Shown in pieces: positions 1-6,366 of a stretch of DNA of 8,838 nucleotides. The stretch is taken from the NCBI GenBank assembly GCA_964600365.1, contig CAZRJG010000082.1, positions 1-8,838 on the forward strand. Direction: 5' to 3'. How positions within the stretch are numbered: the first letter of the stretch is position 1; the number at the start of each line of letters is the position of its first letter. The notes under the pieces were generated by a model. The model worked only from the letters and a program-made list of their open reading frames with translations, searched no databases and was not told where the DNA came from. Both the position numbers and the translations under genes were made by a program. Source of the stretch: GCA-020352575 sp964600365. GTDB lineage: Bacteria; Actinomycetota; Acidimicrobiia; Spongiisociales; JAENVV01.

Positions 1-1
1 C

Positions 2-70
2 TACCTCCCGTCGAACGCCGTTCGCATCAGGATGCGGGCCGTCGGCGACCTGGAGCTGGAGGGACGATGA
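2..70 (+). CDS. C-terminal end of an unidentified upstream gene (partial)
   Basis: The frame beginning at base 2 is open and ends at a TGA (68-70) that overlaps the ATG of the next gene in an ATGA arrangement. It reads as 22 residues ending VRIRMRAVGDLELEGR. The overlap copies the DUF917-SDR junction downstream, so this is most likely the tail of the preceding gene in the same operon. The fragment is too short to identify. DUF917 genes often follow hydantoinase/oxoprolinase-type genes, but nothing in these residues proves that here. The alternative is that this is merely open non-coding sequence: the DUF917 frame is also open back to the window edge. Confidence 0.5.
   Translation, partial: YLPSNAVRIRMRAVGDLELEGR
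58..62 (+). promoter_or_regulatory. Shine-Dalgarno site of the DUF917 gene
   Basis: GGAGG lies 4 bases before the ATG at 67. It supports that start over any in-frame codon nearer the window edge, because this frame is open upstream. The spacing is on the short side. Confidence 0.6.
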
Positions 71-1158
71 GGCACCTCACCACGGACGACCTGGATGCGC
101 TCGCGATCGGGGCCGCCATCCTCGGGACCGGTGGCGGGGGGGATCCCTACATCGGGAAGCTCCTCGCGCGCCAGGCGATCGAGGAACACGGGCCCGTCAT
201 CGTCCTCGACCCCGACGAGGTCCCCGATGACGCCGTGTGCGCCATGTCCGCCATCATGGGAGCCCCCACCGTGCTCGTCGAGAAGCTCCCCGGCGGACAC
301 GAACAGCTCCGGGCCTTCCGGGCCCTGGAGGAGCAGCTCGGGAAGACGATCACCCATGTGATCTGTGCCGAGGTGGGTGGGCTGAACTCGACCCTCCCCA
401 TCGTCGCGGCAGCGACGACCGGCCTCCCCCTCATCGACTGCGACGCCATGGGACGAGCCTTCCCGGAGCTCCAGATGAGCACGCCGACCCTGTACGGGAT
501 CGGCGCATCCCCCATGTCGCTCGCCGACGACAAGGGCAACACCGTCGCCATCGACGCCGTTGACAACCACTGGACCGAGCGCATCGCCCGTTCGGTCACG
601 ATCGACATGGGCGCGGCCGCGTTCATCGCGCTCTTCCCCCAGACCGGGGCACAGGTGAAGCAGGCAATGATCGGCGGGACCCTGCGCCTGGCCGAGGAGA
701 TCGGGGAGGCCGTGCTCGCCGCCCGTCGCTCCAAGTCGGATCCCGTCGAGGCGGCCCTGGCGCGAGTGGGCGGCGTCCGCCTCTTCCGCGGCAAGATCGC
801 CGACGTCGAACGGCGCACCGAGGCCGGGTTCGCCCGTGGCGAGGTGCACATCGAGGGCACGGGGGGCGACGCGGGATCCGAGCTCCTCGTGCGGTTCCAG
901 AACGAGAACCTCGTCGCCGTGCGGGACGGCACGGTGATGGCGACGGTGCCGGACCTCATCACGGTCCTCGAGGAGGACTCGGGTGAGCCCATCACCACGG
1001 AGGAGCTCAGGTACGGCCATCGCGTCGTCGTGATGGGGGCTCCCTGCGACGAGCGCTGGCAGACGCCCGAGGGCCTCGCCCTGGTGGGTCCCCGCTACTT
1101 CGGGTACGACCTCGATTTCGTGCCCGTCGAGGAGCTCGCGGGGCGATCGGGCGGATGA
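67..1158 (+). CDS. DUF917 / S-methyl-thiohydantoin desulfurase-family protein
   Basis: This is a 363-residue protein, the usual full length for the family. Its N-terminus has the family's hallmark glycine-rich segment, GTGGGGDP (residues 20-27), after MRHLTTDDLDALAIGAAIL. Further conserved blocks are EVGGLNS (102-108) and DCDAMGRAFPELQM (124-137), whose acidic and Cys residues are plausible metal or substrate ligands. The C-terminal part carries EGTGGDAGSELLVRFQNEN and a VVVMGAPCDERW...GYDLDFVP ending typical of the second domain. From family knowledge, DUF917 genes commonly sit beside or fused to hydantoinase/oxoprolinase genes, and one member has been shown to desulfurise S-methyl-thiohydantoin. 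The exact substrate here is unknown. The protein has no signal peptide or membrane segment and is probably cytosolic. Its TGA overlaps the start of the SDR, indicating translational coupling. Family assignment is firm; function is inferred. Confidence 0.9.
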   Translation: MRHLTTDDLDALAIGAAILGTGGGGDPYIGKLLARQAIEEHGPVIVLDPDEVPDDAVCAMSAIMGAPTVLVEKLPGGHEQLRAFRALEEQLGKTITHVICAEVGGLNSTLPIVAAATTGLPLIDCDAMGRAFPELQMSTPTLYGIGASPMSLADDKGNTVAIDAVDNHWTERIARSVTIDMGAAAFIALFPQTGAQVKQAMIGGTLRLAEEIGEAVLAARRSKSDPVEAALARVGGVRLFRGKIADVERRTEAGFARGEVHIEGTGGDAGSELLVRFQNENLVAVRDGTVMATVPDLITVLEEDSGEPITTEELRYGHRVVVMGAPCDERWQTPEGLALVGPRYFGYDLDFVPVEELAGRSGG

Positions 1159-1913
1159 GCGGCTCCCTGTCGGGCACGACGGCCCTCGTCACGGGGTCGT
1201 CGCGGAACCTCGGTGCGGAGATCGCCCGGGAACTCGCCGGGGAGGGTGCTCGACTCGTGGTCACCCACCGCGCCTCCCCCGACGAGGCCGCGGCCGTCCT
1301 CGCCGGCCTCCCCACAGTCGATGGGGCCAACCACCTGGTGATGCAATGCGACCTCGCAGCCGTCGACGGCGCCGCCCGACTCGCAGGCGAGGCATTGGCG
1401 GCGTGCGGCCGCGTCGACGTCCTGGTGAACAACCTCGGCCCCTTCTCGATGACCCCCTTCGCCGAGCTTCGCGAAGCCGAGTGGGACCACGTCTGGACGA
1501 CCAACGTGCGGGCGGCGTGGCTCCTCGCCCGGGCGTTCGCCCCCGGGATGCGCGACGGGGGTTGGGGGCGCATCGTGAACATCTCGGCGGGCTCGGCCTA
1601 CCTGAGGAACCACTCCGTCTACACCCTCGCCAAGGCAGCCCTGCTCACCCTCACCGAGGAGTTGGCCGTGGAACTCGGGCCCGCCATCACCGTCAACGCG
1701 ATCGCACCCGGACAGCTCGCCGAGAGCGCCGACGACATCGCGGCGTTCGATCCCGGCTTCGTGGCCCGGGCGATCGAGGCGACACCCCTCGGACGACTCG
1801 CCCGCAGGCGGGACGTGGCCCGGGTCGTCGCCGAGGTGTGCGGCCCAGCCTTCGGGATGGTGACGGGGGCAACCATCCCCGTCGACGGCGGGTGGCACCT
1901 CCCCCGGTTCTGA
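1155..1913 (+). CDS. Short-chain dehydrogenase/reductase (classical SDR)
   Basis: This 252-residue Rossmann-fold oxidoreductase has the length of a classical SDR. Visible motifs are a cofactor-binding TGSSRNLG (13-20), where Asn18 replaces the usual Gly of TGxxxGxG; D66-L67 for adenine binding; NNLG (92-95, for NNAG); Asn117 in TTNVRAAW; and the active site Ser144 (or Ser147), Tyr156 and Lys160 in YTLAK. APGQ (residues 189-192) and GATIPVDGGW near the C-terminus complete the pattern. Arg39 just after the second beta strand (VVTHR) suggests NADP(H), though this is only a tendency. The ATG at 1155 overlaps the DUF917 stop as ATGA, and no good Shine-Dalgarno sits at normal distance, so it is probably translated by coupling. 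Homologues range from FabG-like reductases to sugar or hydroxy-acid dehydrogenases, so the substrate cannot be named. Operon context suggests it acts in the same pathway as the DUF917 protein. Confidence 0.93.
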   Translation: MSGSLSGTTALVTGSSRNLGAEIARELAGEGARLVVTHRASPDEAAAVLAGLPTVDGANHLVMQCDLAAVDGAARLAGEALAACGRVDVLVNNLGPFSMTPFAELREAEWDHVWTTNVRAAWLLARAFAPGMRDGGWGRIVNISAGSAYLRNHSVYTLAKAALLTLTEELAVELGPAITVNAIAPGQLAESADDIAAFDPGFVARAIEATPLGRLARRRDVARVVAEVCGPAFGMVTGATIPVDGGWHLPRF

Positions 1914-1916
1914 GTC

Positions 1917-1931
1917 GGGCCCGGCGGGCCC
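1917..1931. terminator. Small GC hairpin between convergent genes
   Basis: GGGCCC-GGC-GGGCCC forms a 6-bp stem with a 3-base loop. It fills almost the whole 19-base gap between the SDR stop (1911-1913) and the leftward LLM gene stop (1933-1935). The position suits a bidirectional terminator for the two converging operons. There is no T-run on either side, so it is not a textbook intrinsic terminator, and such stems also arise by chance in GC-rich DNA. Confidence 0.4.
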
Positions 1932-1932
1932 T

Positions 1933-2898
1933 TCAGCGCTGCGGCGCCCGCCCGTGGGCCGCCGCCGCCTCCTCCAGCAACCGCTCGACGTCGGCATCGA
2001 TGTCGTCGCGGATGAGGATCGTATCCACGCCGGCGTCACCCAGCGCGGCGAGGCCCGCTACACACTCGCCGGGCGTCCCAGCGACGGCGAACACGTCGAG
2101 GAGGGCATCGGTGACGAGGTCGACCCGCGCCTCTCCCCCGAGCCACCCCTCCCGGAACGACGCTGCGAGCGCAGGCGGAAGGCCCGCCCGCCGCGTGATG
2201 GGATGGTCGCCGTGGACGCCCAGGTAGGTGGCGACGACCTCCCTGGGCCCCTGCCTGGCAACCGTCGGGTCATCGTCACAGGAGAAGACGACGTACGCCC
2301 GCAGTGGCACGGCAGAACCCACGCGCTCCCGAACCCACGAGATGTACGGGGATGCCGAGAGGATGGAGAGCACGATCCCGTCGGACACCCTGCCCGCCAG
2401 GTCGATCGCCCTCGGGCCCTTCACGCCGAGCACGATCGGGATCGGCCCAGGTGGGGCGAACGCCAGGCCCGCATCGACGTCGAAGCCGTCGCCCCGGTGG
2501 GTGACGTGACCACCATCGAGGGCGGTCCGCACGACCTGCACCGACTCCTCGAGCATGGTGAGAGGGCGCCGGAAGGGGATGCCGAGGTCGTGTTCCATCC
2601 AGTGCTCGTTCGACGCGCCCAAGCCGAGGATCACCCTCCCGGGCGCGAGCTCGGCGAGCGCCGCCGTCTCCATGGCGGTGAGCATGGGATGACGGGTCCA
2701 AGGGTTGAGCACGCCCAGCCCCACCCGCACCCGCGTCGTGGCCAACGCCACGGCGCCCGCCACGACGAAGGCGCCCCGCTCGCAGTAGTCCTCGGTGAGC
2801 CACACCTCCTCGTATCCCAGCCGTTCGGCCACGGCCGCCACCTCGACCGCCTCCGAAGCGGGACGGCGACCCGAGATCGAGAACCCGAGGCTCGTCAT
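1933..2898 (-). CDS. LLM-class flavin/F420-dependent oxidoreductase, Mer-like
   Basis: This 321-residue luciferase-like TIM-barrel oxidoreductase resembles the branch around methylene-tetrahydromethanopterin reductase (Mer). Evidence is the opening LGFSISGRR, then AVAERLGYEEVWLTEDY (22-38), the conserved GVLNPWTRHP (62-71), and GRVILGLGAS (87-96) that frames the cofactor site. PIPIVLGVKGPRAIDLAG lies mid-protein, and a C-terminal AGTPGECVAGLAALGDAGVD segment closes the barrel as in relatives. Whether it uses F420 or FMN cannot be decided by eye. The ATG at 2898 was chosen because it overlaps the upstream PLP-enzyme stop as ATGA and immediately precedes the first barrel strand; the frame is open further upstream, but only as a shadow of that gene. 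No clear ribosome site is present, consistent with coupled translation. It is the last gene of the leftward operon. Confidence 0.9.
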   Translation of the reverse strand: MTSLGFSISGRRPASEAVEVAAVAERLGYEEVWLTEDYCERGAFVVAGAVALATTRVRVGLGVLNPWTRHPMLTAMETAALAELAPGRVILGLGASNEHWMEHDLGIPFRRPLTMLEESVQVVRTALDGGHVTHRGDGFDVDAGLAFAPPGPIPIVLGVKGPRAIDLAGRVSDGIVLSILSASPYISWVRERVGSAVPLRAYVVFSCDDDPTVARQGPREVVATYLGVHGDHPITRRAGLPPALAASFREGWLGGEARVDLVTDALLDVFAVAGTPGECVAGLAALGDAGVDTILIRDDIDADVERLLEEAAAAHGRAPQR

Positions 2899-4136
2899 AC
2901 GCGGTCGAGGTGGGCGAGGAGCGCGTCGAGGGAGGGCTCGATCGTGGGCACCTCCGGGAGGAGCGACATCGTCGACCCGGGGTCCTTCAGGCCACTCGAC
3001 GTGGAGATGAGCACCACCGACTGACCACGACCCACCAGGCCCTCGGCAGCGAGCTGGCCGAGGACGTGGAACGAGACCGCCGAGGCCGCCTCGACGTACA
3101 TGCCGGTGGCCCGGGCGATCGTCACCTGCGCTTCGATCACGGCGTCGTCGTCGGGACAGGCACGGGCCCATCCACCCGAGCGGCGCAGCGTAGAGACACC
3201 CTGGTGGGTGGCGACGGGGCTGGCGGTCGAGAAGGCCACGGAGGGCCGTGCCTCCACGATCTCGCTGGCATCGGTGCCCGCGTCGAGCGTGGCCCGATAG
3301 GGGCCGAGCGGCTCGGCGGCCACCATCCGGGGCACCCGCTCCGCCATGCCCGCCGCAACGAGGTCCCCGAACCCGCGCCAGATCCCGGTGAGACCGTCCC
3401 CATAGGCCGTGGGGACGACGACCACGTCGGGCACGCGTCCCGACTGCTCCACGATCTCGTACGCGATTGTCTTGTACCCGTCCACCCCGAACGGGTTGGA
3501 CCCGACCGGTGGGTCCCGGAAGTTCGACATCGGGGTCCACCCGAAGGCCTCGACCGCCTCCTGCATGAGGGTCCACCGGTCGCTACTGCGGGCCACGGCC
3601 ACGACCTCCGCCCCATACGATTGCATGAGCGTTCGCATCGTGTCGGGGACCGACGCGAGGGTGAGGACGACGCACCGGAGCCCGGCTGCTGCGGCGTAGG
3701 CGGCGACCGCCGCCCCGTGGTTCCCGGTCGTGGAGACGACCACGGTGTCACTCCCCATCTCGATCGCCTTGGTCACCGCGACCGCGGCAAGGCGGTCCTT
3801 GTAGGACCACGTGGGGTTCCTGCTCTCGTCCTTCACATGGAGCGCCCCCACGCCCACCATCTCGGCGAGGCGCTCCGAGGGGACGAGCGGGGTGTCCCCC
3901 TCGCCGATGCTCACGACGGGGCTGGCCGCGTCGATGGGGAGGAGATGTCGCCATCGGAAGATCCCGGGCTCGCCGGCGATCGGCACCACGGGGCCGTCGA
4001 TCGGGCCGTATCGGGCCTGCGGGTTCGAGCCGACGCCATCCCGGGCACAGCGGCCGCACCCGAACAGGGCGGCGTGCTCGTCGAACGTCGTGCCACACCT
4101 CGGACAGGCGAGGTCGCCGAGGTACCGCCCGGTCAT
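2895..4136 (-). CDS. Threonine synthase-like PLP enzyme with N-terminal zinc ribbon
   Basis: This 413-residue fold-type II PLP enzyme starts with a Cys4 ribbon, CPRC (11-14) and CGRC (27-30), as in many archaeal/actinobacterial threonine synthase-like proteins. It continues with GEGDTPL (78-84) and NPTWSYKDR, in which Lys113 is the expected PLP Schiff-base lysine. TTGNHG (136-141) is the phosphate-binding loop, and a C-terminal VLISTSSGLKDPGS holds the ring-facing Ser/Gly segment. The family includes threonine synthase (O-phosphohomoserine to threonine), threonine/diaminopropionate ammonia-lyases and cysteate synthase; the motifs alone do not separate them. The genetic setting, between an M24 hydrolase and an LLM oxidoreductase with ATGA overlaps on both sides, fits a pathway-specific lyase or beta-replacement enzyme better than housekeeping thrC. 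That is inference. GGGTGATC (4142-4149) lies 8 bases from the start and supports the ATG at 4136. Confidence 0.88.
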   Translation of the reverse strand: MTGRYLGDLACPRCGTTFDEHAALFGCGRCARDGVGSNPQARYGPIDGPVVPIAGEPGIFRWRHLLPIDAASPVVSIGEGDTPLVPSERLAEMVGVGALHVKDESRNPTWSYKDRLAAVAVTKAIEMGSDTVVVSTTGNHGAAVAAYAAAAGLRCVVLTLASVPDTMRTLMQSYGAEVVAVARSSDRWTLMQEAVEAFGWTPMSNFRDPPVGSNPFGVDGYKTIAYEIVEQSGRVPDVVVVPTAYGDGLTGIWRGFGDLVAAGMAERVPRMVAAEPLGPYRATLDAGTDASEIVEARPSVAFSTASPVATHQGVSTLRRSGGWARACPDDDAVIEAQVTIARATGMYVEAASAVSFHVLGQLAAEGLVGRGQSVVLISTSSGLKDPGSTMSLLPEVPTIEPSLDALLAHLDRV

Positions 4137-5296
4137 GGAACGATCACCCGCAGGGACCGGTCAGAGGTCGACCGCACGTCGGCCCCCGCGGCGGTGACGA
4201 CGACGAGGTCCTCGACCATCATGCCGCCCCAGCCGAGCTCGTAGTAGGGCGTCTCCAGGCAGAACGCCATCCCTTCCTCCAGCGGCGTCGCCGAGCCGGG
4301 CGCCACGATCGGCTGCTCGTACACCTCGGTGCCGATGGCGTGCCCGCAGTGGTGCCGTCGGTACGGTGAGAGGCCGTGGTCCTCGACCACCTCGACGGCG
4401 ATGGCATGGAGGTCGCCTGCGGTCACTCCCGGGCGGACGGCCGCGATCTGCGCCTCCTCCCCGGCCAGGATCGCCTCGTACAACCGTGCCTGGCGGGCGT
4501 CGGGAGCACCCACGACCGCGGTGCGTCCGAGGTCCGACCAGTACCCGTCGACGACGCACCCGACGTCGAAGCGGACGAGGTCGCCCACACCGATCGCCCG
4601 TGCGGTCGGGCGCACGTCGGCGAGGGCGCTGCGCGTACCCGAGGCCACGACCGTGAAGCGGGGTGTGCCCCCGCCGTCGGCCATCGTCCGTGCCACGATC
4701 GCCGCCAAGTCCCGCTCGGTGACCCCGGGGGCCGCCGCTTCGATCGCTGCGTCGATGCCCGCCTCGGCGAGTGCGGCGGCACGGGTGAGGAGCGCCAACT
4801 CGCCGGGCAGCTTCACGGCGCGCAGATCGGCCATCCACGACGTGGCGTCGACGACCTCCCGGCCCCGGAGTTCGTCGGCGAAGCGCGCCGCTGCCCTCCC
4901 ATCCACGCCGATCACACCGTCACCGACTGCTCGGAGGGCCACCTCGACCGCCTCGGCCGGCGACGCGTGTCGCCCCGCCATGCCCGTCGCGGGGTGGGCC
5001 GCTCCCTCCGATTCGAAGAAGAACGTGCCGTACGGGATGAATCGTTCCGATGGGACGACACCGTCGGCGAGGGCGGGCCCGGCCTCCGACGACGGGGCGA
5101 CGAGCCACGGGCCGGTGGGACCGAGGAGCGCCACGGACACGTACTCCCTGAACAGGTCTGCGGAGATGGACGTGTGCCCCGTCGCGTAGAACACCGATTC
5201 CGGGCGGCTCACCATGAGCCAGTCGAACGGCGCCACAGCGAGGGCTGCCTCCAACCGGGCGCGACGCTCGACGGCGAGGGGGGCGAGTCCCGACAT
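4133..5296 (-). CDS. M24-family metallohydrolase (Xaa-Pro peptidase-like)
   Basis: This 387-residue protein has the two-domain creatinase/prolidase layout: an N-terminal creatinase-N-like domain (about 5-160) and a pita-bread catalytic domain (about 165-385). All five expected dimetal ligands are visible: Asp244 (RFDVG), Asp255 (WSDLGRT), His319 (HHCGHAIG), Glu348 (CLETPYYE) and Glu362 (MVEDLV). His315 matches the conserved His ahead of GHxxG. The substrate-region His of prolidase-type members (SGxRSALPH) is replaced: the segment here reads SGTRSALADVRP, with Asp227 at that place. Metal-dependent C-N bond hydrolysis is therefore likely, but the substrate may not be an Xaa-Pro peptide; the family also contains ectoine hydrolase and creatinase. 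There is no signal peptide, so it is cytosolic. One base separates its start from the preceding LLM gene's stop, and its stop overlaps the PLP enzyme's start. Confidence 0.9.
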   Translation of the reverse strand: MSGLAPLAVERRARLEAALAVAPFDWLMVSRPESVFYATGHTSISADLFREYVSVALLGPTGPWLVAPSSEAGPALADGVVPSERFIPYGTFFFESEGAAHPATGMAGRHASPAEAVEVALRAVGDGVIGVDGRAAARFADELRGREVVDATSWMADLRAVKLPGELALLTRAAALAEAGIDAAIEAAAPGVTERDLAAIVARTMADGGGTPRFTVVASGTRSALADVRPTARAIGVGDLVRFDVGCVVDGYWSDLGRTAVVGAPDARQARLYEAILAGEEAQIAAVRPGVTAGDLHAIAVEVVEDHGLSPYRRHHCGHAIGTEVYEQPIVAPGSATPLEEGMAFCLETPYYELGWGGMMVEDLVVVTAAGADVRSTSDRSLRVIVP

Positions 5297-5297
5297 C

Positions 5298-6326
5298 TCA
5301 GCCGTCCACCGCGAAGCGGGCGATCACCTCGTCCGAGAACCGCTCCATAGACGCCAACGTCTCCGCGACCGTGTCGTCGGCGAAGAGGAGCCCTGCGAAC
5401 TCGGTGACGCCCGCATCGAGGTAGGCGGCGACCTGCGCTGCGACCTCGTCGGGCGACCCCACGAGGTTGCGAGCGCCGAGGTCCTCTTCGAGTCGCCCCC
5501 GCATCGTCGAGCCCGAGAGCGACCGGAGGTGCGCATGGAGTTGGGAGTCCGCGAACCGAGCCTGTGCCTCCTCGTGGGTGTCAGCGACGGAGACACCCAG
5601 CTGAAGAGCCACCCGGAAGCCGTCGAGGTCCCGGCCGGCCGCCGCCGCCGCCGACCGTATCTCCTCCACGCCACTGCGGACCTCCGCCGGCGTGAGGCAC
5701 GCGGGGAGCCACCCGTCACCGTCAAGCGCCGCCCGGGCACGCGTCCCCGGGGCGTTGCCACCGGCGAGAATCGGGAGGGTCTCCTGGTGTGGCTTCGGAT
5801 ACGACTCGATGTCATCGAAGCGGATCTCCGTCCCCCGATACGTCGCCCGACGCTCCTCGAACAGGAGGCGGAGCGCCTCCATCGACTCGGTGACGTACCG
5901 ACCGCGATGGATCGGTCGGCCGGGCCACATCGCCTCGAACTCCTCCCGGTAGGCGCCGACACCGACGCCGAGGGTGAGCCGGCCCCCGGATGCGACATCG
6001 AGCGTGGCGGCCTGCTTCGCCACCATCACGGGATGCCGGAGCGGGAGGACGAGGACGCACGTGGCGAGGCCGAGCGACGTGGTCGAAGCCCCCACCACGG
6101 CGAGGTACGTGAACGGGTCGAAGAAACGAGGAGGCTCGGGGAACTCATCCCGCACGTATCTTTGCGTGGAGACGTGGTCGTTCCCCCACACCGAGTCGAA
6201 GCCGAGTCGCTCCGCTTCGACGGCGAGGGCCACGGCGTCGTCGAAGGAGGCGTAGGGGACGGGGTACATCATCCCCTCCGTCGCCGTGGGGACACCGAGA
6301 CCGAATGCAGGCACGGGCGCCATCAT
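5298..6326 (-). CDS. LLM-class F420-dependent-type oxidoreductase
   Basis: This is a luciferase-like TIM-barrel oxidoreductase of 342 residues from the ATG at 6326 (or 341 from the adjacent ATG at 6323). Landmarks are AVEAERLGFDSVWGNDHV (35-52), DPFTYLAVVGASTTSLGLAT (69-88), VLPLRHPVMVAKQAATLD (92-109), SGGRLTLGVGVG (112-123) and PILAGGNAPGTRARAA in the second half. This order is typical of F420-dependent LLM proteins that oxidise or reduce small organic substrates, but an FMN-dependent monooxygenase cannot be excluded. It is clearly a different subfamily from the Mer-like LLM gene at the other end of the operon, not a recent duplicate. A GTG at 6344 is an alternative start (348 residues). 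It begins the four-gene coupled unit, 40 bases after purU, so a weak internal promoter or read-through from purU would drive it. Confidence 0.9.
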   Translation of the reverse strand: MMAPVPAFGLGVPTATEGMMYPVPYASFDDAVALAVEAERLGFDSVWGNDHVSTQRYVRDEFPEPPRFFDPFTYLAVVGASTTSLGLATCVLVLPLRHPVMVAKQAATLDVASGGRLTLGVGVGAYREEFEAMWPGRPIHRGRYVTESMEALRLLFEERRATYRGTEIRFDDIESYPKPHQETLPILAGGNAPGTRARAALDGDGWLPACLTPAEVRSGVEEIRSAAAAAGRDLDGFRVALQLGVSVADTHEEAQARFADSQLHAHLRSLSGSTMRGRLEEDLGARNLVGSPDEVAAQVAAYLDAGVTEFAGLLFADDTVAETLASMERFSDEVIARFAVDG

Positions 6327-6340
6327 ACGCCGGGCGGGGC

Positions 6341-6350
6341 TCACCCCCTT
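6341..6350 (-). promoter_or_regulatory. Strong Shine-Dalgarno-like site, distant from the LLM start
   Basis: The leftward strand reads AAGGGGGTGA, matching the extended consensus AAGGAGGTGA at nine of ten bases. It ends 14 bases before the double ATG (6326/6323), longer than usual, and it contains an in-frame GTG (6344). Either the spacing is loose or the true start is ambiguous. A chance match in GC-rich DNA is possible. Confidence 0.4.
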
Positions 6351-6366
6351 CGCACCACGAGCTCGC

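Noticed and set aside
1..1020. 339-codon open frame on the minus strand opposite the DUF917 gene
   Set aside because: Its translation is low-complexity, rich in Gly, Asp, Arg and His with no recognisable domain, and the opposite strand encodes a clear family protein. Long antisense frames are expected in GC-rich DNA.
1346..2227. 293-codon plus-strand frame within and past the SDR gene
   Set aside because: Arg/Pro-rich sequence in another frame of the SDR that runs across the convergent gap; no domain or ribosome site.
1933..3576. Extended 547-residue version of the Mer-like LLM protein
   Set aside because: The extra N-terminal 226 residues are the out-of-frame shadow of the PLP enzyme gene; the barrel begins at the ATG at 2898, which overlaps that gene's stop.
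2910..4244. 444-codon open frame on the plus strand opposite the PLP enzyme
   Set aside because: It is Arg/Gly/Asp/His-rich without domains and lies antisense to a gene with intact catalytic motifs; a codon-bias shadow.
6331..6348. Possible terminator hairpin between purU and the LLM gene
   Set aside because: Only a 4-bp GGGG/CCCC stem can be drawn, with no T-run after it; too weak to call.
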